A DNA stretch of 10,029 bases from an uncultured Ruminococcus sp. (GCA_902767285.1 CACXHC010000131.1:1-10029), one strand, 5' to 3'; numbered from the stretch's first letter, positions 1 through 6,738 are shown. The notes: generated by a model not told the origin, from the sequence alone. Made by a program: numbers and translations.

Positions 1-80
1 ACATTTCTAAAATCAAAATGTCATATCATCATAAATAAAATTAGTTTGCTCAAAAGCCGTAAAAGCCCATACACGAAATA

Positions 81-109
81 TTGATTTTTATAATAGAAAA
101 TGATAAAAT
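81..109 (+). promoter_or_regulatory. Promoter for the era operon
   Basis: A -35 box TTGATT (81-86), a 17-nt spacer and a -10 box TAAAAT (104-109) are visible. TG at 101-102 gives the extended -10 form TGATAAAAT. Transcription would start near 115-117, about 33 nt before era. The same nine bases, TGATAAAAT, form the -10 region upstream of purE. The 80 bases upstream hold no gene that I can see. Confidence 0.7.
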
Positions 110-148
110 ATAATTATAAACAAAAAGGAAAAGTGAGGAGAATTTTGT

Positions 149-1057
149 ATGTCAGAACAAAAATCGGCATTTATAGCAATCGTAGGCAGAGCAAATGTGG
201 GCAAATCGTCCATACTCAATAAAATACTCGGTCAGAAAGTGGCGATAGTTTCGTCAAAACCGCAAACTACACGAAATCGTATTATAGGAGTTCATACTAA
301 CGGAGATGTTCAAATCGTGTTTATAGATACTCCCGGACTTCATAAACCTCACAACAGTCTTGGAGAATACATGGTGCGTTCGGTGAAAGAATCGGTGGGC
401 GGTGTTGATGCTTGCTTGCTCGTGGCAGAGTGCGACCGACTCCCCGGCGATACCGAAAAGCAATTTATGGAAAGATTCAAAGCCCAAAAAATTCCGGCGA
501 TACTTGCTCTCAATAAAATAGATAAGCTCTCGGATAAAACTATGCTTATGGAGAAAATAGCCGCTTATTCGTCTGAGTGCGATTTTGAGGATATTGTTCC
601 CGTGTCGGCACAAACGGGCAGCGGTATAAAAGATCTTATCGGTGTTCTCGAAAAAAGAGCAAGCGAGGGCATTCATTTCTTTGATGATGACGCTCTGACA
701 GACCAGCCCGACCGAATTTTTGCGGGAGAAATCGTAAGAGAAAAAATACTTCGTCTTACAGATAAAGAAATTCCGCACGGTGTTGCTGTTGTTGTAGAAA
801 AATTCAAGCAGAGAGATAAGAGTGATATAATCGATATTGACGCAACTATCTATTGCGAAAAGCAAAGTCATAAAGGTATAATAATCGGCAAAAAAGGCGA
901 TATGCTCAAAAAAATAGGTACTTATGCACGTCAGGATATGGAACGCTTTTTTGACTGCAAGGTGAATTTAAATCTGTGGGTAAAAGTTAAGGAAAATTGG
1001 CGTGACAGAGAAGATCTTTTAAGAACGCTCGGTTTTGATTCATCTGATTTTGATTAA
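149..1057 (+). CDS. era: GTPase Era, 16S rRNA-binding ribosome assembly factor
   Basis: Era is a GTPase that binds the 3' end of 16S rRNA and helps mature the 30S subunit. The 302 residues match the usual family length. The N-terminal GTPase domain shows G1 GRANVGKS (13-20), the switch I motif QTTR (40-43), G3 DTPG (60-63), G4 NKID (122-125) and G5 SAQ (153-155). The C-terminal KH domain carries the GKKG loop (247-250) and ends with the WVKVKENWRD segment (277-286) typical of Era. The ATG start has a strong site, GAGGAG (135-140), 8 nt upstream. G1 reads GRANVGKSS where most Era proteins have GRPNVGKST; the P-loop lysine and serine are intact, so activity should be retained. It is the first gene of a run continuing with the YqzL-like gene, recO and mutS2, the gene order also known around era in Bacillus-type genomes. 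Confidence 0.97.
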   Translation: MSEQKSAFIAIVGRANVGKSSILNKILGQKVAIVSSKPQTTRNRIIGVHTNGDVQIVFIDTPGLHKPHNSLGEYMVRSVKESVGGVDACLLVAECDRLPGDTEKQFMERFKAQKIPAILALNKIDKLSDKTMLMEKIAAYSSECDFEDIVPVSAQTGSGIKDLIGVLEKRASEGIHFFDDDALTDQPDRIFAGEIVREKILRLTDKEIPHGVAVVVEKFKQRDKSDIIDIDATIYCEKQSHKGIIIGKKGDMLKKIGTYARQDMERFFDCKVNLNLWVKVKENWRDREDLLRTLGFDSSDFD

Positions 1058-1113
1058 AAATAAATAATTCGGTGTTCCGCAGAATATAATATATTATATA
1101 GTTATATTTATGC

Positions 1114-1130
1114 GGGAGGAATCTATTTTG
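1114..1130 (+). promoter_or_regulatory. Ribosome binding site fixing a TTG start
   Basis: GGGAGGA (1114-1120) lies 7 nt before TTG (1128-1130). This is far better placed than any site for the in-frame ATG at 1110, which overlaps the Shine-Dalgarno region, or for the ATG at 1149, which has none. It therefore decides the start of the YqzL-like gene. Confidence 0.75.
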
Positions 1131-1340
1131 AAAAATCAAGATGAAAACATGGAAAATACAAACGAAAGAAATGCTTGGAAAACTTTTACTACTACTGGCA
1201 GTGTAGCCGATTATCTAAAATATTCGGCATTGAAACGTATTTCGGAGAATCAATATGAAAATATTAACGGACGGCATAATAATTCGAGAACAGATAATAA
1301 AAGAGTCGGACAAGATGGTGACAATTCTCACAAGGGATAG
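1128..1340 (+). CDS. yqzL: Small YqzL-like protein, overlapping recO
   Basis: This is a small protein of 70 residues from the TTG start. The core NAWKTFTTTGSVADYLKY (residues 15-32) resembles the short YqzL family of Firmicutes (Trp, then a T/TG turn, then a DYL helix). YqzL also sits between era and recO in Bacillus subtilis, and its function is unknown. Family members are usually about 45-50 residues. Here the frame has no stop before recO and runs 86 nt into it, so the last 28 or so residues (polar, rich in N, D, G and K) are encoded by bases that also encode the RecO N-terminus. That tail looks like a by-product of overlap rather than a folded domain. There is no signal peptide or membrane segment. 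Translation of recO may be coupled to it. The family call rests on a short motif plus gene order; the exact 3' end is open, since a sequencing indel could have removed the normal stop. Confidence 0.62.
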   Translation: MKNQDENMENTNERNAWKTFTTTGSVADYLKYSALKRISENQYENINGRHNNSRTDNKRVGQDGDNSHKG

Positions 1341-2004
1341 AGGAATTGTTCAGGCTTATGCTTCGGGTGCAAAGAATATCAAGAGTCCTAAAAGCACGGG
1401 AACTTGTTTGTTGACGTACTCTCAGTTTGTTCTTTTTAAATACAAAGATAAATATACAATTGATGAGGCTCATCCCAAAGAATTATTCATCAAAATAAGA
1501 AACAATGTGGAAAAATTGACTCTTGCTCAGTATTTTTGCGAGCTGGCAGGTGCTGTTGTTCAAGAGGAGGAGGAAAGCGAGTATCAACTAAGGCTTATCC
1601 TAAATTCTATATATTTTCTTGCAAAGGGCGAAATGCCCGACCAACTTATAAAAGGATTATTTGAAATGCGATTGATGGCTCTCTCGGGGTTTATGCCCGA
1701 GCTTGTCGCTTGTCACAACTGCGGTTGCTACGAACATGATGAAATGACGTTTTTTTCGGACAGTGCGATTTTGCTTTGCGGTGATTGTGCAGGTTCATCG
1801 AAATCTCGTGGAATAGTTACGGGCAAAAATGTAACTATGGCTCTGCGACATTGTGCTTACGCCGATTTCAACAAACTGTTTTCGCTTTCGCTCAAAGCGG
1901 ACGCACTGCCTGTTTTTTCAAAAGCATGTGAAATATATGTTCTGGATAAAACAGGCAGAAAATTCAAAACGCTTGATTTTTATAAAACACTACAGTCAAT
2001 GTGA
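1255..2004 (+). CDS. recO: DNA repair protein RecO
   Basis: RecO works with RecR (and RecF) to load RecA onto SSB-coated single-stranded DNA and can anneal complementary strands. The 249 residues fit the family. The N-terminal OB-fold region has the typical opening TDGIIIREQIIKESDK (residues 5-20) and TRDRG (26-30). The helical C-terminal part contains FEMRLMALSGFMPEL (136-150), followed by a zinc-finger arrangement with Cys153 and Cys156 (plus Cys158) paired with Cys175 and Cys178. GGAG at 1244-1247 sits 7 nt before the ATG. The start lies within the reading frame of the upstream YqzL-like gene, and mutS2 begins 20 nt after the stop. It belongs to the era operon. Confidence 0.95.
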   Translation: MKILTDGIIIREQIIKESDKMVTILTRDRGIVQAYASGAKNIKSPKSTGTCLLTYSQFVLFKYKDKYTIDEAHPKELFIKIRNNVEKLTLAQYFCELAGAVVQEEEESEYQLRLILNSIYFLAKGEMPDQLIKGLFEMRLMALSGFMPELVACHNCGCYEHDEMTFFSDSAILLCGDCAGSSKSRGIVTGKNVTMALRHCAYADFNKLFSLSLKADALPVFSKACEIYVLDKTGRKFKTLDFYKTLQSM

Positions 2005-2024
2005 AAGGAAATGAATATTCATAA

Positions 2025-4409
2025 ATGGAAAATAACGAAAATCAAATGAGCCGTCATGAAAAGGCTCTTGAGTTAGATAAAATATTAATTAAAGCATCTG
2101 AACTTACTGCGAGTTCGGCAGCTAAGCAAATGATGCTTGAAATACGTCCGCTGAAAACGCTCGAAGCGGTCAACAAAAGACTTAACGAAACTTCCGATGC
2201 ACATTCAATGTCGGGCAGATTTGGTTCGCCGTCATTTTCGGGATTGATAGATGTTTCGGATCCACTCAAGCGAAGCAAGGCGGGAGCATCACTTTCACCG
2301 GCGGAACTTCTGGAGATTTCGAGAGTGCTTGCTGTAATACGCAATCTAAAAGAATGGCGTAAACGTTCGGCAGGTGTAAAGACAATCCTCGATATGAGAT
2401 TTGATGCTCTTACTCCGTCAAAATTTCTGGAAGATAAAATCAACGGTGCTATTATAACCGAAGAAGAAATTTCAGATAATGCCTCTGTTAAATTGGCGAC
2501 TATAAGACGAAAGATTCGTCTTACATCATCAAAGGCGAGAGATGTTCTGGATAAGATGATTCGCAGCAGCGTTGTTCAAAAATATCTTCAGGACAATATA
2601 ATTACTATGAGAAACGGAAGATTTGTTGTTCCGGTTAAAGCCGAGTGCAGAGGAAATGTTCCCGGTTTGGTGCATGATACAAGCGGCAGCGGTCAGACAA
2701 TTTTTATTGAGCCGATGGCGGTTGTCGAGGCTAACAACGAAATAAAAGTTCTTCAGTCGAAGGAGAAAGACGAAATCGCCCGTATTTTGTGGAACCTCAG
2801 TGCCGAAGTTGCGGAACACGCATCACTCATCGCCAACAGCTATATTGCAGCCGTTGAGCTTGATGTTATATTCGCAAAAGCGGCACTCGCCTACAAAATG
2901 AAAGCATCTTTGCCCATTATGAACAGTGACGGCATTATCGATTTAAAAAAAGCACGTCACCCACTTATAGACCCTGAGAAGGTTGTTCCGTGTGATGTTG
3001 TGCTGGGAAAAGATTTCGATACTTTAATTATAACAGGCCCGAACACAGGCGGTAAAACGGTTTCGCTTAAATTGATAGGCTTATTTACACTTATGGCTGA
3101 ATGCGGATTCATGATACCGGCATTTGACAACAGTTCACTAAGTGTTTTCGATAACGTTTTTGCCGATATCGGAGATGAACAAAGTATCGAGCAATCACTT
3201 TCGACATTCTCGGCACATATTACAAATACGATAGGTATTCTGAAAAAATGCAACAAAAAAAGTCTTGTTCTTTTGGACGAGCTTGGAGCAGGAACCGATC
3301 CCGTTGAAGGTGCGGCACTGGCGGCGGCAATTTTGGAAGATCTCAGAAAACGAGGCTGTCGAATAGCTTGTACAACTCATTATGCCGAACTGAAATCTTA
3401 CGCACTGCGTACAAAGGGAGTTGAAAACGCAAGCTGCGAGTTTGATGTTTCGACTCTTCGTCCTACATACAAATTACTGATAGGTGTTCCGGGTCGCTCG
3501 AATGCGTTTGCAATATCGTTAAGACTTGGTATGGAAGAAAGACTCATTCAGCGAGCGAAAGAACTTGTATCGGCTGAAAGCAGAGAATTTGAGAATGTTG
3601 TGTCTGCTCTTGATAATCAGCGTCAAGAACTTCAGAAAAAGCAAGCCGAAGTGGAAAATGCAAGACGCAAAGCAATTAAAGCTCAAAAAAATGCTGAAGA
3701 AGAGTTGGAAAAAATACGCAGTCAATCTAAATCGGAAATAGAAAAAGCGAAACAGCAGGCACAAGATATTCTCACAAAGACACGCTCTCAAGCTACTAAA
3801 CTTTTGGAGGAGATAGAGGAAGTCCGCAAAAAAGCGGAAAGCGATTCTGCGGATAAAGCCAATATCAAAAGCAAGATAAAAGAACTTGAAAATACTGCTG
3901 ACCCGATAGTCAAAAAAGAAAAAAGCGATTATGTTCTGCCACGAAAGCTGAAAATAGGTGATGAAGTAATCATTTTTGACATAGACAAAAAAGCAACGGT
4001 TCTGGAACTGCCCGACAAGTCGAATAAAGTTCTCGTACAAGTCGGAATAATGCAGATGAGAGTTGAATTGAACAATCTGCGATTGGTGGAGCAGAAGAAA
4101 AAATCTCCTCAAAGCTATGTTACATCTACTCGAAAAGTTTCGAACAGGAGCAATTTTGACGTTAAGGCGATAACCGAAATCGATTTGAGGGGAATGACGG
4201 CATCGGAGGCAATACATCAGCTGGAGCTTGATTTGGATTCGGCAATTTTAAGTAATATTAATCAAGTGACAATCATACACGGCAAAGGCACAGGCGTTTT
4301 AAGAACCGAAGTACATAAATTTTTGAAAACTTGCGGATATGTAAAATCTTACCGACTTGGCGTGTACGGAGAGGGAGAATCGGGAGTTACAATTGTAGAA
4401 TTGAAATAA
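2025..4409 (+). CDS. mutS2: Endonuclease MutS2 / ribosome-rescue ATPase
   Basis: MutS2 is a MutS-like ATPase without the mismatch-recognition domain. It is linked to suppression of recombination and, in Bacillus subtilis, to splitting of collided ribosomes. The 794 residues are full length. In order they hold an N-terminal core/lever region (about 1-330), Walker A GPNTGGKT (338-345), Walker B LVLLDELGAGTD (414-425), the TTHYAELK segment (450-457), a long charged coiled coil (about 505-625), a KOW-like basic/beta region (about 638-690) and a C-terminal Smr nuclease domain with DLRG (720-723) and HGKGTGVLR (752-760). A TAA at 2022-2024, in frame, rules out an earlier start. The nearest Shine-Dalgarno, AAAGGAA (2004-2010), is 14 nt from this ATG, so spacing is loose. 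An in-frame ATG at 2046 (MSRHEKALELDKIL) aligns well with family N-termini but has no site of its own. Confidence 0.96.
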   Translation: MENNENQMSRHEKALELDKILIKASELTASSAAKQMMLEIRPLKTLEAVNKRLNETSDAHSMSGRFGSPSFSGLIDVSDPLKRSKAGASLSPAELLEISRVLAVIRNLKEWRKRSAGVKTILDMRFDALTPSKFLEDKINGAIITEEEISDNASVKLATIRRKIRLTSSKARDVLDKMIRSSVVQKYLQDNIITMRNGRFVVPVKAECRGNVPGLVHDTSGSGQTIFIEPMAVVEANNEIKVLQSKEKDEIARILWNLSAEVAEHASLIANSYIAAVELDVIFAKAALAYKMKASLPIMNSDGIIDLKKARHPLIDPEKVVPCDVVLGKDFDTLIITGPNTGGKTVSLKLIGLFTLMAECGFMIPAFDNSSLSVFDNVFADIGDEQSIEQSLSTFSAHITNTIGILKKCNKKSLVLLDELGAGTDPVEGAALAAAILEDLRKRGCRIACTTHYAELKSYALRTKGVENASCEFDVSTLRPTYKLLIGVPGRSNAFAISLRLGMEERLIQRAKELVSAESREFENVVSALDNQRQELQKKQAEVENARRKAIKAQKNAEEELEKIRSQSKSEIEKAKQQAQDILTKTRSQATKLLEEIEEVRKKAESDSADKANIKSKIKELENTADPIVKKEKSDYVLPRKLKIGDEVIIFDIDKKATVLELPDKSNKVLVQVGIMQMRVELNNLRLVEQKKKSPQSYVTSTRKVSNRSNFDVKAITEIDLRGMTASEAIHQLELDLDSAILSNINQVTIIHGKGTGVLRTEVHKFLKTCGYVKSYRLGVYGEGESGVTIVELK

Positions 4410-4411
4410 CA

Positions 4412-4491
4412 GCGGGTTGTACCCGCCGATAATACGCACTATATACATCTGCGAAATAAAAAATTAATATCAACGCAAATGAGCGGGTACA
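4412..4491 (+). repeat. Competing inverted repeats after mutS2
   Basis: GCGGGT (4412-4417), TGT, ACCCGC (4421-4426) forms a perfect 6-bp hairpin starting 3 nt after the mutS2 stop. A second copy of GCGGGT at 4483-4488 lets the same ACCCGC arm pair at longer range: TGTACCCGC (4418-4426) is the exact reverse complement of GCGGGTACA (4483-4491), 9 bp. The two pairings exclude each other. Neither is followed directly by a T tract, although T8 begins at 4502. The sequence shows the pairing; a regulatory or termination role is inference. Confidence 0.55.
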
Positions 4492-4501
4492 CGAACTAAA
4501 G

Positions 4502-4549
4502 TTTTTTTTGCTTCTTTTTTTTTCAAAAAAAAGAAGCAGAAAAAATAAA
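4502..4549 (+). terminator. Long T/A palindrome, possible terminator
   Basis: GCTTCTTTTTTTT (4510-4522) and AAAAAAAAGAAGC (4525-4537) form a 13-bp stem with almost no loop. It is preceded by T8 (4502-4509) and followed by an A-rich run to about 4550, so the pairing can extend with mismatches. It lies between mutS2 and a gene with its own strong ribosome binding site. It differs from a textbook intrinsic terminator: the stem is mostly A-T, and the T run is on the 5' side on both strands. I list it as a possible terminator, or as an intergenic palindromic repeat. Confidence 0.4.
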
Positions 4550-4550
4550 A

Positions 4551-4568
4551 AAGGAGAGTTATATATTG
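4551..4568 (+). promoter_or_regulatory. Ribosome binding site fixing a TTG start
   Basis: AAGGAGAG (4551-4558) is 7 nt before TTG (4566-4568). The next residues, KKFATTFLISILFLV, form an orderly signal-anchor N-terminus, which agrees with this start. No other start codon nearby has a comparable site. Confidence 0.75.
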
Positions 4569-5255
4569 AAAAAATTTGCAACTACGTTTTTAATATCAAT
4601 TCTTTTTTTGGTGTTAACGTGTTTGATATGCTTTAAAATGGCGATAGATGTTCCGCAAGCGAACATTTTTGTTGCTGAGGCATCGGACGAACTACCGAAA
4701 TCGGCAGTAAAATCGTTGCTCTTAAAAAACGAATATTTCATGTCGGAAAGCGAGTTCAATTCATATCTCCAATATCTTGCCGAAAACACCGAAAAAAGAA
4801 CCTACGATAAAGACTACTACTTACTTACAAATATTTATTTTGATTTTCAGTCTGATGTGCCAAGCAAGTGTTACTTAAAATTTAGAAATTCGCAAAGAGA
4901 TATGGTTGTTTCAGTTGATGTCGATATACGAAAAAACGGTAATTCAATAGATCTCACCTTCTCAAACTTATTTATCGGAAAACTTCATCTACCTGAGTTT
5001 ATTTCAAAATATTATTTTCAAACTACTGATTTCGGTGATTTTTCTAAATATATCAACGCTGATGAAATGAAAGCCGAAATTCCCACTCATTACAGCCTCG
5101 ATATTCCTGATTTTGGCGAGGTCGTATCTGTTGACATAATCGAAATATCGGTTACGGACAGTGGCGTTTCAATTACTACAAACGAAATTGTCAAAGACTC
5201 GCTTTCGGGAATAGCCAGTTCAATTGTTGATAATATATCTGAATTTCTAAATTAA
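4566..5255 (+). CDS. Membrane-anchored YpmS-like (DUF2140-type) protein, function unknown
   Basis: The 229 residues start with Met-Lys-Lys and one hydrophobic helix (about 5-24, FATTFLISILFLVLTCLICF). This is a signal anchor or uncleaved signal peptide, so the rest should lie outside the membrane. Cys19 and Cys22 lie in the hydrophobic stretch, and I see no clear lipobox. The soluble part holds MSESEFNSYLQYL (59-71), a strand-rich middle and NGNSIDLTFSNLFIGKLHLP (114-133). Its helical surface-binding segment, a start-of-strand NG, then GKL-x-(I/L)-P followed by an aromatic-rich helix resembles B. subtilis YpmS (DUF2140), another single-pass extracytoplasmic protein of unknown role. The similarity comes from recalled motifs, so it is moderate at best. 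The TTG start is fixed by AAGGAGAG (4551-4558) 7 nt upstream. It stands alone between a DNA-repair operon and the purine cluster, and no clear promoter of its own is visible. It may be read through from mutS2. Confidence 0.6.
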   Translation: MKKFATTFLISILFLVLTCLICFKMAIDVPQANIFVAEASDELPKSAVKSLLLKNEYFMSESEFNSYLQYLAENTEKRTYDKDYYLLTNIYFDFQSDVPSKCYLKFRNSQRDMVVSVDVDIRKNGNSIDLTFSNLFIGKLHLPEFISKYYFQTTDFGDFSKYINADEMKAEIPTHYSLDIPDFGEVVSVDIIEISVTDSGVSITTNEIVKDSLSGIASSIVDNISEFLN

Positions 5256-5324
5256 TATTTCCGTTATATATAATTATTTGTATCTAAACTATGCTTTTTT
5301 GTATTTGTTGAGTAGTACAATATT

Positions 5325-5443
5325 TTGCCGTTTAATCTCAAAAAAAATGGGTCTTATGCGAAATTTTTGATAATTCTCGAAAATCGTTGACAAATACTTT
5401 TTGTAATGATAAAATTATTTCGTAATGAACGGCAATTGCTGTT
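5325..5443 (+). promoter_or_regulatory. Repeated half-sites flanking the purE promoter, candidate operators
   Basis: TTGCCGTT (5325-5332) is the exact reverse complement of AACGGCAA (5428-5435). The latter is joined directly to TTGCTGTT (5436-5443), giving a near-perfect dyad AACGGCAATTGCTGTT at 5428-5443. So one 8-bp word occurs three times: once about 55 nt upstream of the -35 box, and twice as a dyad just past the likely transcription start. This layout suits a repressor with a main operator at about +5 to +22 and an upstream auxiliary half-site. The dyad can also fold as a 6-bp RNA hairpin with an AATT loop. It does not look like the Bacillus PurBox (CCGAAC core). The regulator is unknown. 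Confidence 0.4.
5387..5415 (+). promoter_or_regulatory. Promoter for the purine cluster
   Basis: A consensus -35 box TTGACA (5387-5392), a 17-nt spacer and a -10 box TAAAAT (5410-5415) are present, with TG at 5407-5408 giving an extended -10. The start of transcription would be near 5421-5423, leaving a leader of about 55 nt before purE. The leader is too short for a purine riboswitch and shows none of its conserved blocks. The strong match suggests high basal expression that a repressor could turn down. Confidence 0.82.
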
Positions 5444-5476
5444 TCATAATTTATTGATGCGGAGGTTGGTTTTTAA

Positions 5477-5971
5477 ATGAAAAAAATAGCTGTTATAATG
5501 GGCAGTGACAGTGATCTGCCTGTTGTTGAAAAGGCTATGGAACAGCTCGATAAATACAAAGTTCCGTATGAAGTGCATGTATTTTCAGCTCACAGAACCC
5601 CGGTAGAAGCAAGAGATTTCGCCCTTAATGCAAGAAGTAACGATTTCGGTGTTATTATTTGTGCCGCCGGAAAAGCTGCTCATCTTGCAGGTGCTATTGC
5701 GGCAAATACTACTTTGCCTGTTATAGGTATCCCCATAAAATCATCTACGCTTGATGGATTGGATGCTCTTTTATCTACGGTTCAAATGCCCTCAGGCATA
5801 CCCGTTGCCACTGTTGCAATAGACGGTGCCGCAAATGCAGCGTTGCTCGCAATACAAATTCTTGCTGTTACGGATTCCGAACTCGAAAGTCTATTGGAAA
5901 AAGAACGAGCTTCCAATGCGGAGTCTGTGTTGCTCAAAGATAAAAAAATTTCAGAAAAATTCAATAAATAA
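5477..5971 (+). CDS. purE: PurE, N5-CAIR mutase or AIR carboxylase
   Basis: PurE supplies carboxyaminoimidazole ribonucleotide (CAIR) in the cytosolic purine pathway. Class I enzymes rearrange N5-CAIR made by PurK; class II enzymes carboxylate AIR directly. The 164 residues are full length. Visible motifs are the nucleotide loop GSDSDLP (9-15), SAHRTP (36-41) with the active-site histidine, AAGKAAHLAGAIAA (61-74) and LDGLDALLSTVQMPSGIPVA (92-111). The SAHRTP loop and QMP region argue for a bacterial-type enzyme. The AHLAG sequence replaces the more usual AHLPG. No purK is found in the window, so the class cannot be settled from context. The start has GGAGG (5461-5465) about 10 nt upstream. 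It opens the purE-purC-purF-purM-purN cluster, behind a strong promoter and possible operators. Confidence 0.95.
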   Translation: MKKIAVIMGSDSDLPVVEKAMEQLDKYKVPYEVHVFSAHRTPVEARDFALNARSNDFGVIICAAGKAAHLAGAIAANTTLPVIGIPIKSSTLDGLDALLSTVQMPSGIPVATVAIDGAANAALLAIQILAVTDSELESLLEKERASNAESVLLKDKKISEKFNK

Positions 5972-6007
5972 TTCGCTAATATTTTTCGAAAGGAAGTAAT
6001 TATTACC

Positions 6008-6718
6008 ATGGAAAAGACTGTTCAAATGTACGAGGGCAAAGCTAAAAAGGTTTTTGCAACAGATGACGAAAATTATTGTATCGTTTCCTATAAGGACGAT
6101 GCAACCGCTAACAATGGACTTAAAAAAGGTACTATTGCGGGTAAAGGCGTTATCAACAACCGAGTTACAAATCACCTTATGAGAATGCTCGAAACTAAGG
6201 GTATTCCTACTCACTATGTTGAGGAACTTAACGACAGAGATACAGTTGTTAAAAAAGTTTCGATAGTTCCGCTCGAAGTTATTGTTCGTAATATCGCAGC
6301 AGGCTCTCTTGCAAAAAGACTTGGTCTTGATGAAGGCGTAAAGCTGGGCAAAACTGTTCTTGAATACTGTTACAAAGATGATGACCTCGGAGATCCTATG
6401 GTCAACAATTATCATATTCTCGCTATGGGTTGGGCAAGCGAGGATGAGCTTAACACTATTGCCGATTATGCTTTCAAAGTAAATGATATTCTTTCTGAGT
6501 ATCTTGCAGAAGTAGGTATAGAGCTTATCGACTTTAAACTTGAGTTTGGCAGACTTTCCGATGGCACAATTGTGCTTGCTGATGAAATTTCTCCCGATAC
6601 TTGCCGTTTCTGGGACAGCAAAACTAAAGAAAAACTCGACAAAGACCGTTTCAGACGTGACCTCGGTGGTACCGAAGATGCTTATCGTGAGGTTATGAAG
6701 CGTCTGCTCGGCGAGTAA
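6008..6718 (+). CDS. purC: PurC, SAICAR synthetase
   Basis: PurC joins CAIR and aspartate using ATP to form SAICAR, the step right after PurE. The 236 residues are the normal bacterial length. Motifs in order are YEGKAKKVF (8-16), the ATP-loop region with [12 protein letters not shown] (46-57), the family signature [13 protein letters not shown] (88-100), the second signature LIDFKLEFG (173-181) and [12 protein letters not shown] (192-203). All expected active-site blocks are present. The ATG is preceded by AAAGGAAG (5989-5996) with a spacer of 11 nt, slightly long. It follows purE by 36 nt with no terminator between, so the two are probably co-transcribed. A stable hairpin follows 20 nt after the stop. 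Confidence 0.97.
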   Translation: MEKTVQMYEGKAKKVFATDDENYCIVSYKDDATANNGLKKGTIAGKGVINNRVTNHLMRMLETKGIPTHYVEELNDRDTVVKKVSIVPLEVIVRNIAAGSLAKRLGLDEGVKLGKTVLEYCYKDDDLGDPMVNNYHILAMGWASEDELNTIADYAFKVNDILSEYLAEVGIELIDFKLEFGRLSDGTIVLADEISPDTCRFWDSKTKEKLDKDRFRRDLGGTEDAYREVMKRLLGE

Positions 6719-6738
6719 TATTTTACATTTCAAAACGA

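Noticed and set aside
1..80. ACATTT (1-6)/AAATGT (16-21) stem at the window edge as a terminator of an upstream gene
   Set aside because: The stem is short and A/T only, no T tract follows, and the upstream gene is not in view.
1084..1099. Perfect 16-bp palindrome ATATAATATATTATAT, containing TATAAT, as a promoter or operator before the YqzL-like gene
   Set aside because: There is no -35 box at a workable distance, and pure A/T palindromes arise readily in AT-rich gaps. Worth only a note.
1110..1112. ATG at 1110 as the start of the YqzL-like gene
   Set aside because: The strong GGGAGGA site lies downstream of it and is ideally placed for the TTG at 1128. The six extra residues do not fit the family.
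3526..3741. 71-codon + strand frame inside mutS2
   Set aside because: It is an out-of-frame reading of the coiled-coil codons, with low-complexity Lys-rich content and no support for initiation.
3519..4217. 232-codon open frame on the - strand in the 3' part of mutS2
   Set aside because: It mirrors the Lys/Glu-rich coiled coil of MutS2, which gives long Phe/Leu-rich antisense frames by composition alone.
5416..5476. Purine riboswitch in the purE leader
   Set aside because: The leader is about 55 nt, too short for the aptamer plus expression platform, and the conserved loop blocks are absent in it and in the wider 5256-5476 gap.
5951..6733. 260-codon open frame on the - strand covering purC
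   Set aside because: It is the antisense shadow of an intact, well-conserved purC, has no recognisable motif and has no ribosome binding site worth noting.
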